A DNA stretch of 64,000 bases, from contig JAEUOR010000066.1 of NCBI GenBank assembly GCA_016790635.1, forward strand, positions 1-64,000, in the 5' to 3' direction. Under the pieces are notes generated by a model. It was not told where the DNA came from and did no database searches. It was given only the letters and a program-made list of their open reading frames with translations. The stretch is from Burkholderiales bacterium (lineage in GTDB: Bacteria > Pseudomonadota > Gammaproteobacteria > Burkholderiales > JAEUOS01). Position 1 is the first letter of the stretch. Each line of letters opens with the position of its first letter. A program made the translations under genes and the position numbers. Below, in pieces: positions 1 to 7,705 of the stretch.

Positions 1-354
1 CCGCGGGCCGACGTCGAGTACCGCGACCTGGGACTCGCCGCGGCCACGGGCGGGCGCATCGGCGCCAAGCACATCCGCGCCATCCGACCCTTCACGGAAG
101 CCACCGGCTGGCACTGGCACGACATGCAGGGGCATTTCAACATCGTGCTCAAGGGCTGGATCCGCTTTCGCTTCGCCGGCATCGGCGAGGCGGTCACCGT
201 GCATGCCGGCGCCTGCCTGTCGCAACCGGCCGGGGTGGCGCACAATGTCGTCGGCCGTTCGGACGACATGGAACTGATCGAGATCAACATGCCGGCAGCG
301 TACTCGACCACCGACCTGGGAGGGCCGCGCGATGCAGAGCAACCCGCGCGCTGA
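1..354 (+). CDS. Cupin-domain protein, 3' part only
   Basis: An open frame enters from the left edge and stops at a TGA, giving the last 117 residues. The segment looks like a small single-domain cupin: a GWHWHD metal-site-like motif near residue 39, a predicted strand-rich stretch with GHFNIVLKG, then a PAGVAH motif that supplies the usual second histidine. The stop lies inside the next gene, whose ATG is 22 bases upstream of it, so the two are probably translated together. Small cupins beside ABC importers are often sugar-acid or aromatic enzymes, but the substrate cannot be told here. The start lies outside the window. Confidence 0.7.
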   Translation, partial: PRADVEYRDLGLAAATGGRIGAKHIRAIRPFTEATGWHWHDMQGHFNIVLKGWIRFRFAGIGEAVTVHAGACLSQPAGVAHNVVGRSDDMELIEINMPAAYSTTDLGGPRDAEQPAR

Positions 355-1156
355 CCTGCGCGCGGCGAGCATTCGCCGGGCGTTCCTGCGCCTGGGACTC
401 GCGATCGTCAGCGCGGCGATCGTCTTCGGCGTGTGGGAACTGGCCGCGCGCGTCTTCAAGCTGCCGGTCTACCTGCTGCCGCCCCCTTCGCTCATCTTCG
501 CCGAACTCTCGCAGCGCCTGCCGCGGGTGCTGGAACATGCGCAGGCCACCACCGCAAGCATGCTCATGGGCTATGCGCTCGGAGTGGTCGTCGCCATCCC
601 TTTGGCCATGGCGCTGGCCTACTCGCGCCTCTTCGAAGCGGCCGTGTACCCGACGGTGGTGTTCCTGCAGATCCTGCCCAAGATCGCGATCGCGCCGCTC
701 TTCATCATCTGGTTCGGCTTCGGCACCTTGCCCAAGGTGCTGCTGGTCTTCCTGCTCACCTTCTTTCCCATCGTCGTCAGCGCGGTGGCCGGCTTCAAGT
801 CCTGCGATCCCGACATCATCGAACTGGCGCGCTCCACCGGCGCCGGCGGTCTCAAGATCTTTCTCAAGGTGCGCTTTCCGAGCGCACTGCCGGAGATCTT
901 CACCGGGCTCAAGGTGGCCGCCGCGCTGGCCTCGACCGCGGCGGTGGTGGCCGAGTTCGTCTCCTCCGACAAGGGCCTGGGCTACCTGCTCCTCACCTTC
1001 AACGGCGAACTCCTCACGTCCATGGTCTTCGGTACCATCATCGTCCTGGGCGTGATCGGGCTCGCGCTCTACTACATCGTCGAATTCACCGAACGCCTGG
1101 TGATTCCCTGGCACGTCGCGGCGCGCGCCGATGAGGTCGCGCTGCGTGCGGTTTGA
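332..1156 (+). CDS. ABC transporter permease, SsuC/TauC/NMT1 type
   Basis: This is the inner-membrane permease of an importer, 274 residues, which is the usual length. About six hydrophobic segments can be seen, and the permease-specific EAA loop is present around residues 165-190 (ELARSTGAGGLKIFLKVRFP). It overlaps the upstream cupin by 23 bases and is followed by the receptor (1196) and ATPase (2201), so all three importer parts are present. The closest relative in the window is the permease at 10823, which shares the same motifs. The family imports sulfonates, pyrimidine precursors, nitrate and many acids; the substrate here is unknown. Confidence 0.9.
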   Translation: MQSNPRADLRAASIRRAFLRLGLAIVSAAIVFGVWELAARVFKLPVYLLPPPSLIFAELSQRLPRVLEHAQATTASMLMGYALGVVVAIPLAMALAYSRLFEAAVYPTVVFLQILPKIAIAPLFIIWFGFGTLPKVLLVFLLTFFPIVVSAVAGFKSCDPDIIELARSTGAGGLKIFLKVRFPSALPEIFTGLKVAAALASTAAVVAEFVSSDKGLGYLLLTFNGELLTSMVFGTIIVLGVIGLALYYIVEFTERLVIPWHVAARADEVALRAV

Positions 1157-1195
1157 CCATCACTTCCCTTAAACGACAAACGAGGAGACTTGAAA

Positions 1196-2170
1196 ATGCG
1201 CATGCTTCGAAGCCTGTCCCGCCTGGCCCTTGCCTTGGGCGCGCTCGCCGCGCTGCCCGCATCTGCCCAGGACAATGTGTCGCTGCGCCTCAACTGGCAG
1301 ATCCTGGGTTTCCACTCGGCTTTCTACCTCGGTGTCGAGCGCGGCTTTTATCGCGAGAACGGCATCAACCTCACCATCAACGAAGGTCGCGGCGGCGCGG
1401 TCACCGCGCAGGCGATCGGCGCCAAGAGTGACCAGTTCGGCATCGTCGACGGCGGCACGACCATCGTCAGCGCCGCGCGCGGGATCCCTATCCGCACTGT
1501 CATGACCCTCATGAATGGCGGCATCTTCGCCGTCGTCGCACGGGCCGACGCCAATATCCGGACCGCCAAGGACATCGAGGGCAAGGCCATCGCGGTCACT
1601 GCCGGCGACGCGCTCACCCAGCTATGGCCCGCGGTGGTAAGGGTCAACAAGCTCGATCCGAACAAGATCCGCCTGGTCAATGTCGACCCGGCGGGCAAGG
1701 TGGTCGCGACCCTGGAGAAGCGCACCGATGCCCTCCTGGGCAGCATCGACGCACAGTCCTTCCAGCTGGAGGCCCGGGGTGTCAAGACCAACATGCTGAC
1801 CTACGACGAGCTCGGTGTGAACCTGGTGGGCCTGACCGTGGTCGTGCACGAGGACTTCATCAAGTCGAGTCCGGACCTGATCCGGCGCTTCGTGCGCGCG
1901 ACGCGCCGGTCGTTCGAGGTCGCACGCGCCGAACCGATGGCAGCCGCGCAGGCGGCGATCAAGATCAAGCCCGAGCTCGACGCGACCTCGCTGCGCCAGC
2001 AGCTCGAGGCCTCGCTTTCCAAGTTCGAGTCGCCCAACACCAAGGGGCTGCCGATCGGCGTGGCCTCGCTGAACGACTGGAAATCAACCTTGGACCTCCT
2101 GACCGAGTACCAGGGCATCAAGACCGACCGCGCCGCGACCACTTTCTTCACCAACGACTTTGCGCGCTAG
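1196..2170 (+). CDS. ABC transporter substrate-binding protein, NMT1/THI5 family
   Basis: This is the periplasmic receptor of the importer, 324 residues. It has a signal peptide (positive MRMLRSLSR, hydrophobic core, ASA cleavage motif near residue 24). The mature part opens with the family pattern LRLNWQILGFHSAFY and a GFYRENGI helix. An in-frame TTG lies two codons upstream, but the ATG at 1196 has a GAGGAG ribosome site eight bases away and is the better start. It sits 39 bases after the permease gene. The ligand is unknown; THI5-like receptors bind hydroxymethylpyrimidine-type compounds, but most relatives in catabolic clusters are uncharacterised. Confidence 0.88.
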   Translation: MRMLRSLSRLALALGALAALPASAQDNVSLRLNWQILGFHSAFYLGVERGFYRENGINLTINEGRGGAVTAQAIGAKSDQFGIVDGGTTIVSAARGIPIRTVMTLMNGGIFAVVARADANIRTAKDIEGKAIAVTAGDALTQLWPAVVRVNKLDPNKIRLVNVDPAGKVVATLEKRTDALLGSIDAQSFQLEARGVKTNMLTYDELGVNLVGLTVVVHEDFIKSSPDLIRRFVRATRRSFEVARAEPMAAAQAAIKIKPELDATSLRQQLEASLSKFESPNTKGLPIGVASLNDWKSTLDLLTEYQGIKTDRAATTFFTNDFAR

Positions 2171-2200
2171 GCCCGACCCCGCACCGGCGGCCCTGCGCGC

Positions 2201-3001
2201 ATGAGTTCGCGGACCATCCGCCTCGAAGGCGTCTCTAAGCGCTTTCGTCGCGGTGCGGTGGAGACGCACGCGCTCGACAACATCGACCTTGCGATCGGCG
2301 CGGGCGAGTTCGTCGCCGTCGTCGGCCCCTCGGGCTGCGGCAAGAGCACCCTCCTGCGCCTGGTCGCGGGCCTGATCCCGGCCAGCGCCGGCGCCGTGCG
2401 CTTCGACGCCGAATTGGTGAGCGCGCCGCGCAAGGACACCGGCATCGTCTTCCAGAAGGCCAACCTGGTCGAGTGGCGCAACGCGCTCGACAACGTGCTC
2501 CTGCAGGTCGAGCTGAGGAGCCTGAGCCCGGCCGACTACCGCGAGCGCGCGAAAAAGCTGCTCGAGGCGCTGGGCTTGGGCGAGTTCCTCGACCGCCATC
2601 CGCATGAGCTGTCCGGCGGCATGCAGCAGCGCGCGGCCATTGCCCGCGCCCTCGTCCACAGCCCCGAAGTGCTGCTCATGGACGAACCGTTCGGCGCGCT
2701 CGACGCGCTCACGCGCGAGCAGGTGCGCCTGGACCTGGAGGCGCTGTGGCTGCGCGACCGCATGTCGGTCATGTTCATCACCCACAGCATCGACGAGGCG
2801 GTCCTCTTGGCCGACCGGGTGGTGCTCATGACCGCGCGTCCGGGGCGGGTCGACCGTATCCTTCCGGTCGACCTGCCGCGTCCGCGTGGCCTGGGCGCGC
2901 GCAAGGCGCCGGAGTTCGTGCGCCTGGTCGACGAGATCACGCGCGAGTTCCTGGCGCGCGGCGTGCTCGACGACCACGGCGCGCAAGGCCGGCTGGGGTG
3001 A
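2201..3001 (+). CDS. ABC transporter ATP-binding protein
   Basis: This is the cytoplasmic ATPase of the 332-3001 importer, 266 residues. All catalytic motifs are present: Walker A GPSGCGKST (residues 42-50), Q-loop VFQ near 83, signature LSGGMQQR (137-144), Walker B LLMDEP (158-163) and a switch histidine in ITHS. The family fits SsuB/TauB/NrtD importers. It starts 30 bases after the receptor gene. The ATPase at 12633 is clearly paralogous, including the PRPGR-hydrophobic-DLPRPR tail, so this organism has two sister importers. Confidence 0.92.
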   Translation: MSSRTIRLEGVSKRFRRGAVETHALDNIDLAIGAGEFVAVVGPSGCGKSTLLRLVAGLIPASAGAVRFDAELVSAPRKDTGIVFQKANLVEWRNALDNVLLQVELRSLSPADYRERAKKLLEALGLGEFLDRHPHELSGGMQQRAAIARALVHSPEVLLMDEPFGALDALTREQVRLDLEALWLRDRMSVMFITHSIDEAVLLADRVVLMTARPGRVDRILPVDLPRPRGLGARKAPEFVRLVDEITREFLARGVLDDHGAQGRLG

Positions 3002-3103
3002 TGCGCGGCAATACTTGCGGTGCGAGCGGGTCAGGTGCGGGCGCGGCACCAGCGCTACCGTCGCGCCAGGCGCGCGCGTCGGTGTGTCCGCTGCGATGAA
3101 CCA

Positions 3104-3131
3104 GCGGGCCGCATCGATCTGCGCGGCCCGC
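3104..3131. terminator. Hairpin between convergent genes
   Basis: Perfect 9-bp arms (GCGGGCCGC and GCGGCCCGC) with a 10-base loop lie between the importer ATPase and the convergent cytochrome gene. There is no clear T tract on the plus side. On the minus strand a short T-rich stretch precedes it. A bidirectional transcription stop is plausible, not shown. Confidence 0.45.
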
Positions 3132-3151
3132 CTGCCGACAAAAGAGACCGC

Positions 3152-3628
3152 TTACTTGCGCAGGCTGCTGAAGACGTAGTCGCGGTCCTTCTGCGACGTG
3201 TGGCAGGCAAAGCAGGCTTCGGCGGCCTTGCCGGCGACGACGCGATCCCGCGAGTCGCCCTTGAAGCCCTCGTAGCCCCAGCCGCCGGTGGCCTTGTAGC
3301 GCTGCGCGTTCTTCACCATCACGCCGACGACCTTGCGCTCGCCCTCCTCGACGGCGTTGTTGGCGCTCTTGGTCGCCAGCAGATCGAACACGATGACGGC
3401 GCCGTCGGGAAATTTCCCGGCCTTGTAGCCTTGCACCGCCTTGCGATTGGCATAGATATGGTGGATGCCGCCGAAGGCGGCGAAGAGCGGATGGCCGTCG
3501 TTGATGATCATCGACTTCACGTGGTGCCATTCGCGGTATCCGATGGGATAGGCGACCTCGGTCGCGTGGCTGGTGGGTGCGAGGCCGGCGACGAGTACTA
3601 CGACCAGGGTGGCGGCGAGATTGCGCAT
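3152..3628 (-). CDS. Cytochrome P460-like periplasmic haem protein
   Basis: The protein has 158 residues with a signal peptide (MRNLAATLVVVLVAGLAPTSHA) and one c-type haem motif, CFACH, at residues 139-143 close to the C terminus. The pattern HPLFAAFGG...IYAN and the C-terminal haem match the cytochrome P460 family. Members oxidise hydroxylamine or bind NO; many relatives have no known role. I chose the ATG at 3628 because an AGGAG-like site precedes it and the signal peptide starts there; the frame stays open further upstream but without signal character. It is divergent from the HxlR regulator at 3741, which may control it. The P460 Lys-haem cross-link cannot be assessed by eye. Confidence 0.8.
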   Translation of the reverse strand: MRNLAATLVVVLVAGLAPTSHATEVAYPIGYREWHHVKSMIINDGHPLFAAFGGIHHIYANRKAVQGYKAGKFPDGAVIVFDLLATKSANNAVEEGERKVVGVMVKNAQRYKATGGWGYEGFKGDSRDRVVAGKAAEACFACHTSQKDRDYVFSSLRK

Positions 3629-3740
3629 GAAGTTCTCCTGTGATCGAATGACGGATGCGCGCATTTCACGTCGGCTAAACGCCAATGGCAAGTGTGCACC
3701 GCGCGGTGGGGTAGATACTTTTTGGTGTGAATCGTTGACG

Positions 3741-4082
3741 ATGCAGGGAAAAACCAATTTGCCCGCGGGCGTGCCTGCCAGCGCGTCGCGGATGGTCGAG
3801 GACATCGTCGGCTGCAAGTGGTCGATCGCAGTGCTCACTCTGGTGCGAAAGGGTGTGAACCGGCCCGGGGCGATGGAACATGCGATCGAAGGCCTGAGCG
3901 CCAAGGTGCTCAACGAACGCCTGCGCAAGCTCATGCGCTACGGGATCCTGGGCCGGACGAGTTATCCGGAGCTTCCTCCGCGCGTCGAATATGCGCTCAC
4001 GCCGTTCGGCGAAAAATTCGTCGCGCTGCTCGACGGCGTCGAGCGCCTGCAAGCCGACATCGACAGCACGTCGATGCGCTGA
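3741..4082 (+). CDS. HxlR-family winged-helix transcriptional regulator
   Basis: The protein has 113 residues, typical for HxlR. The family pattern is clear: KWSIAVLTLV near residue 30, LSAKVLNERLRKLMRYGILGR as the recognition region, then YPELPPRVEYALTPFG, the HxlR wing. No N-terminal cysteine like that of the redox-sensing members (HypR, QorR) stands out; a single C lies in VGCKW. The frame is open upstream, but the ATG at 3741 matches family length. It is divergent from the cytochrome P460-like gene with 112 bases between them, so autoregulation and control of that gene are likely. Confidence 0.85.
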   Translation: MQGKTNLPAGVPASASRMVEDIVGCKWSIAVLTLVRKGVNRPGAMEHAIEGLSAKVLNERLRKLMRYGILGRTSYPELPPRVEYALTPFGEKFVALLDGVERLQADIDSTSMR

Positions 4083-4163
4083 AGCTCGGCGCGCCGTTTC
4101 TTCCATCGCGCGCGGCGCGAGTTCGCGCAGAAACTCGGCGACGGGCCCGGCCGGTCCGGGAAG

Positions 4164-4509
4164 AGCCCTTCCCTGCGGGTGAGCGGACCGCCGCACACGA
4201 CGGCCAGTGACGCTCCTACAACCTTCGCACTAGACGAGCGGCTCGTACTCCGTCTACGCCTTCCGGCCGATGGTTTGGACCGCGCTGCGCGCGCATGCTT
4301 CCCGCACCGCCGCCGCGATCCCGCAGCAGCGGCCCGCGGGGAGAAAAGCATATGCCACAGGAGCTGCGCCCTGGCCAGGGCAAGCACGTCGGGGTGCGGC
4401 ACGACCGCATGCTGCGCGAGGTCGGCGCTTTCGGTTTCGATGCGCCATCGGCGGCGGAGGCGCTCGAGCTGGTTGCGGCCTTCGCGCCGGGCGCGGCGGC
4501 CACACTCTG
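4164..4509 (+). repeat. Duplicated leader cassette, copy A
   Basis: This stretch aligns without net gaps over most of its length to 6126-6472. It covers about 190 bases of non-coding DNA plus the first ~52 codons of a small gene. Conserved blocks include TTCGCACTAGAC (4224-4235) and a 26-base identical run at 4241-4266, both upstream of the start codon, and the GGGGAGAAAAGCATATG start region. Similarity ends abruptly inside the small gene. It probably carries a shared promoter or leader; see copy B. Confidence 0.8.
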
Positions 4510-4597
4510 TCGATTTCGGCCGCTCCGATTCTGCTCGGACGCAGATTCACGCCGGCTCTTGCCGGCCTTCCCCAAGTACCACCCCACCAGGCCATGA
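4352..4597 (+). CDS. Small leader protein, copy A (diverged C terminus)
   Basis: An 81-residue open frame whose first ~50 residues match the small membrane protein at 6315 (shared ELRPGQGKH, GVRH, REVG, FGFD). After residue ~52 the copies no longer align: here the tail is Cys/Arg-rich (CRFRPLRFC) and the membrane segment is weak. The ATG has a GGGGAG ribosome site. Its stop overlaps the acyltransferase start as ATGA, so translation is probably coupled. It may be a fused remnant of the copy-B gene now serving as a leader peptide. No function is known. Confidence 0.6.
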   Translation: MPQELRPGQGKHVGVRHDRMLREVGAFGFDAPSAAEALELVAAFAPGAAATLCRFRPLRFCSDADSRRLLPAFPKYHPTRP

Positions 4598-5382
4598 AGC
4601 AAATTCCCGGCACGTACACATTCCGCCTGATCACATCGGAGGCCGAACTCCTGCAGGCCTTCCGGTTTCGCTATGAGGTGTACCAACAGTCGCCCGCCCT
4701 GCGTGCCCTGCTGAAGCAAAACCCCGCAGGCATGGACGTTGACGGCTACGACGCCTACTCCTGGCACTGCGGCATCTTCAAGAAAACGCCTGCAGGCGAC
4801 GACATGGTCGGCTACCTGCGCGTGGTCGTGCAACGCGCCTTCGACTGGATAGAAGCACTGGTGAGCCGGACTGCGCAGGAGAATGGCTTGACGGTACCTC
4901 CTCGTGCCGCGGTCTACTACCACGAGAAGTCCTTTCCAAATCTGGAGGCCCTAGTCGGCGAGCCGCTTACCGAAGACGGGAGGTTCGCCGAGCCAGGGCG
5001 TTTCATCATCCTGCCGCAGTACCGCTCCACGGGTTTGGCCAGGTTTGCCATCGAGGGCGTGATGGCGTTGGGGTTTGCCGACCCGGCCTTGCAGGTGGGC
5101 CTTATCGATTGTCAAAAGCCGCACCGAATCATCTATGAGCGCGTCGGGTTTCGCTGGGTGGCCGCCCAGCACGAAAGGCCCAACGCCTTGCACCTGTTGG
5201 TGCTGTACCGCTCGGCAGTGGAAAAGCTGATGCCCGACCTGCCTGCCCGCATGGAGCGGTACCGGGAGCAAGGGGCTTTTGTGCTCGAACTCGGCCAGGT
5301 GGACTGGGGAGCGTTGCGCTTCCTCCCGGGTGTACTGCGCCAGCAGGCGCGGCGCTGGCTGCGGCGCCTGCGTTCGAAATGA
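4594..5382 (+). CDS. PEP-CTERM/exosortase-associated acyltransferase (N-acyl amino acid synthase-like)
   Basis: The protein has 262 residues. The N-terminal pattern (FRLITSEAELLQAFRFRYEVY, then DGYDAYSWHCGIF and GYLRVV) is that of the GNAT-fold group containing LuxI-type autoinducer synthases, FeeM N-acyl amino acid synthases and the exosortase-associated acyltransferases. The C-terminal GNAT part runs to about residue 190 (PQYRSTGLARFAIEGVMALGF). A basic tail (RRWLRRLRSK) could touch the membrane. The family transfers acyl groups from acyl-ACP to an amine. It is coupled by ATGA to a leader gene and followed six bases later by a methyltransferase. No exosortase or PEP-CTERM protein lies in the window. 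Confidence 0.8.
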   Translation: MKQIPGTYTFRLITSEAELLQAFRFRYEVYQQSPALRALLKQNPAGMDVDGYDAYSWHCGIFKKTPAGDDMVGYLRVVVQRAFDWIEALVSRTAQENGLTVPPRAAVYYHEKSFPNLEALVGEPLTEDGRFAEPGRFIILPQYRSTGLARFAIEGVMALGFADPALQVGLIDCQKPHRIIYERVGFRWVAAQHERPNALHLLVLYRSAVEKLMPDLPARMERYREQGAFVLELGQVDWGALRFLPGVLRQQARRWLRRLRSK

Positions 5383-5388
5383 AACGAC

Positions 5389-6111
5389 ATGCGAAAACTG
5401 AAAAGCATCCTCTTCTACCTGCTTGCATGCTTTGTGCTGCCCTTGCTGGGCAAACCTGATCTCCTCCTGCACGGACAGGTGCTCGCGCTGATGTCCGTGG
5501 CAGTTGTCCTGCTGCTCTCGCAGCCGGCGCTCGATCTGGCCGAGGCGCGCGAGCGGCAGTCCACCGACCGGCATTCCCTGCTGTGGATCACCGTGCTGGC
5601 CCTGCCCGCCGTCGTGGCACCGTTGGTGGAGTGGGCCTATTTCGGCCGCGGCGCTGCCGGCGCCGTTCCGGCGGTTGTGGCCGCCGGGAGTATCGAAGGC
5701 GGCAAGGTTCCGCCCTTCTTCGAGGCATTCTCGTGGCCGCCGGGCGCCCTCTGGATAGCATGCGGACTTGGCCTCATCGTCGGCGGGTTGGCCCTGCGCA
5801 TTTGGGCCATCGGCACGCTGGGCGCAGCGTTCACTTCCACGGTGCAGGTTAGCGCAGGACAGTTGCTGATGAGCACCGGGCCGTTCCGCTGGGTGCGGCA
5901 CCCGAGTTATCTGGGGGCTTACGCCACGTTTTTAGGCTGCGCCGTCTTCTTGCAGGCCTGGACCGGCCTTCTGGTCGCGGCGGCGTGCATGGGATTGGCC
6001 TATGCCATCCGCATCCCCGCCGAGGAGCGGACGTTGTCGGAACACTTCGGCGCCGAGTGGGCGGCGTACTGCCGGCGCACCCGGTGGCGGATGCTGCCGG
6101 GGATATGGTGA
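5389..6111 (+). CDS. Isoprenylcysteine carboxyl methyltransferase-family membrane protein
   Basis: The protein has 240 residues and four or five hydrophobic segments. The C-terminal half carries the ICMT/PEMT signature: GPFRWVRHPSYLGAY near residue 165, then the E-E-x-x-L-x-x-H-F-G-x-x-W-x-x-Y pattern (PAEERTLSEHFGAEWAAYCRRTR) with the two glutamates used for SAM binding in the family. Bacterial members methylate lipids or small carboxylates, usually untested. It starts six bases after the acyltransferase, so the two form one transcription unit. The pairing suggests methylation of the acylated product, which is inference. Confidence 0.82.
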   Translation: MRKLKSILFYLLACFVLPLLGKPDLLLHGQVLALMSVAVVLLLSQPALDLAEARERQSTDRHSLLWITVLALPAVVAPLVEWAYFGRGAAGAVPAVVAAGSIEGGKVPPFFEAFSWPPGALWIACGLGLIVGGLALRIWAIGTLGAAFTSTVQVSAGQLLMSTGPFRWVRHPSYLGAYATFLGCAVFLQAWTGLLVAAACMGLAYAIRIPAEERTLSEHFGAEWAAYCRRTRWRMLPGIW

Positions 6112-6125
6112 GGTCGAACGCAGGA

Positions 6126-6472
6126 AGCCCCCTCCCCGCGGGAGGCCAGGCCGCCGTCAACGACGGCCAGTGACGCCCCTACTACCTTCGCACTAGACCC
6201 TCAGCTCGTACTCCGTCTACGCCTTCCGGTCGATGGTTTTCGCTGCATGGCAAGCGCATGCTTCCCACATCGCCGCTGCAATCCCGCAGCGGCGCATTTC
6301 GGGGAGAAAAGCATATGCAACGAGAGCTGCGCCCGGGCCAGGGCAAACACATCGGGGTGCGGCACGGCCGCATGATGCGCGAGGTCGGCGATTTCGGTTT
6401 CGATACGGCATTGATGCTGGAGGCGCTCAGACTGGCGGCGGCCTTCACGCTGGGCGCGGCGGCGACGCTCTG
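6126..6472 (+). repeat. Duplicated leader cassette, copy B
   Basis: This is the second copy of the cassette at 4164-4509, offset by 1,963 bases over the best-matching part. It follows directly after the methyltransferase stop and carries the same upstream blocks (TTCGCACTAGAC at 6187-6198 and the 26-base run at 6204-6229) before the start of the small membrane protein. A 6-bp hairpin (6131-6145, CCTCCC/GGGAGG) lies at its left end and could end the upstream operon. The two copies flank the acyltransferase-methyltransferase pair as direct repeats. Confidence 0.8.
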
Positions 6473-6620
6473 GCTGTCCGCGCCCGCGCGATCGGTCGTG
6501 CTCGAACCGGCTGGCACAGCGCAGGTATTCGCGCCGGCGCCGGGTACCGATGTCGAGGTGGCAGTCCCGACTCCCGACACACCGCAGCGCGACGCGCACA
6601 GCGACGGCGGCGGGCATTGA
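6315..6620 (+). CDS. Small single-pass membrane protein, copy B
   Basis: The protein has 101 residues. The N-terminal half is basic and polar (QRELRPGQGKH, RHGRMMREVG), followed by one membrane segment around residues 35-56 (LRLAAAFTLGAAATLWL) and a proline- and acid-rich tail that would face the periplasm. The ATG has a GGGGAG site. I do not recognise a family. It is the likely intact parent of copy A at 4352 and lies nine bases upstream of the exported Sel1-like gene, so these two form an operon under the repeated leader. Confidence 0.7.
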   Translation: MQRELRPGQGKHIGVRHGRMMREVGDFGFDTALMLEALRLAAAFTLGAAATLWLSAPARSVVLEPAGTAQVFAPAPGTDVEVAVPTPDTPQRDAHSDGGGH

Positions 6621-6629
6621 GGGGCGGCC

Positions 6630-7040
6630 ATGCGCAAATTCACTCCGGCACTGCTCGTCATCGCCGCCGCACTCGCCGCACCGAACAGCCGGGCCGACGA
6701 GACCTGGCTGCCTCCCATCGAAGAGTCAGTCCTGCGGGCCGAGCAGCACTATGCCCACGGCGCCTATTCCAACGCCTACGCGGACTTCTTCGCCGCCGCG
6801 ATCCGCGGCCATGCGCGCTCGCAAGAGATCATCGGCATGATGTTGCTGCTGGGGCCGGAGGTATACGGGCCGGCCATCCAGCGCGATCGCGAACGCGCCC
6901 TCTTGTGGTTGGGTGAGGCGGCAGGACGCGGCCGCGAGGTGGCCGGCCGGGTCGCGCGGGCGATCGAATCGCGCAATGCCGCCGGTCGTGTCGGCGGTGA
7001 ATACGCGGCATCTCCAGCTGCGGGGTCCGGCGCAAGGTAG
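6630..7040 (+). CDS. Exported Sel1-repeat-like small protein
   Basis: The protein has 136 residues with a signal peptide (MRKFTPALLVIAAALAAPNSRA). The mature part has one or two Sel1/TPR-like helical repeats (EQHYAHGAYSNAYADFFAAAIRGHARSQEIIG, then ALLWLGEAAGRG). Such proteins act as scaffolds. It is the second gene after leader cassette B. The Ala/Gly-rich tail is poorly conserved in character, and the exact partner is unknown. Confidence 0.7.
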   Translation: MRKFTPALLVIAAALAAPNSRADETWLPPIEESVLRAEQHYAHGAYSNAYADFFAAAIRGHARSQEIIGMMLLLGPEVYGPAIQRDRERALLWLGEAAGRGREVAGRVARAIESRNAAGRVGGEYAASPAAGSGAR

Positions 7041-7089
7041 CCACGCCTCATATGGCGGTGCCGGTCCCCGGCGCCCGGCAGGACGCGCG

Positions 7090-7452
7090 TCAGTAGTTGA
7101 ACATGCGGTCGTGCTCGAGCGACAAGCGCACCAGGACCGTGGGCGGCGCAAACTCCACCGGTTTGCCTGCGATGTCGGCCTCGGTCACGCCGCGCGACTT
7201 GGCCGACATGCCGGACACGTAGAAGCGTGCACCGGCGGCGACTAACGCATCGAAGTGTTCCCGCAGCCGGCCCGTCCCCAGGCCGGCCAGGTTGTCCAGC
7301 ACCGCGTCGCGCACCAGTTGCGCGGCGTCGCCGGCCAGGAACAGGTTGACGGTGTGGCCCTCGTCGGCCGCCGACTTGGCAACCAGGAAAGCGAGGGCCG
7401 CGCGGGTGGGGTTTTCCGGGCCGTGGGTGGCGTGAACAAGGATGCGGGCCAT
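7090..7452 (-). CDS. DsrE-family protein
   Basis: The protein has 120 residues. The fold pattern of DsrE/DsrF-like proteins is visible: MARILVHATHGPENPTRAALAFLVAKSAADEG at the start, NLFLAGDAAQLV as the second strand-helix, and GARFYVSGMSAKSRG where sulfur-relay members carry a cysteine. Here that position is serine or methionine, so persulfide transfer is unlikely by the usual route. It lies 59 bases downstream of the DUF1059 gene on the same strand and is probably co-transcribed with it. The role is unknown. Confidence 0.8.
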   Translation of the reverse strand: MARILVHATHGPENPTRAALAFLVAKSAADEGHTVNLFLAGDAAQLVRDAVLDNLAGLGTGRLREHFDALVAAGARFYVSGMSAKSRGVTEADIAGKPVEFAPPTVLVRLSLEHDRMFNY

Positions 7453-7511
7453 GCTGGTGTCCTTTGGGGTCGACTGCGTGCTTGTGATGGGGTGCCGGTC
7501 GGGACCCGGAG

Positions 7512-7673
7512 CTACTCCTCTTCCTCGGCCATGGCGAGGATGTCGTCGCGCGTGAGCTTGCCCACGAGCTCCGGGTGATCGCGGTTCACGTGCTCGCTGG
7601 CGGCCGCGACCAGTTCGTCGTCGGTCTTGCCGCGCACCACCTGCCCGCATTCGCAATTGATCAGCTTTGCCAT
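7512..7673 (-). CDS. DUF1059 small protein
   Basis: The protein has 53 residues. It opens with KLINCECGQVVRG, followed by a DELVAAASEHVNRDHPEL helix and an acidic tail. This Cys-x-Cys plus His-x5-His arrangement is typical of DUF1059 proteins, which are suspected to bind a metal but are uncharacterised. The ATG at 7673 has an AGGAGG-like site (AAGGAGGTCATC). It is divergent from the BTAD regulator gene with only 32 bases between the starts, so their promoters must overlap. Confidence 0.8.
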   Translation of the reverse strand: MAKLINCECGQVVRGKTDDELVAAASEHVNRDHPELVGKLTRDDILAMAEEEE

Positions 7674-7705
7674 GATGACCTCCTTGGTTGGACCGTGCAC
7701 GTATT

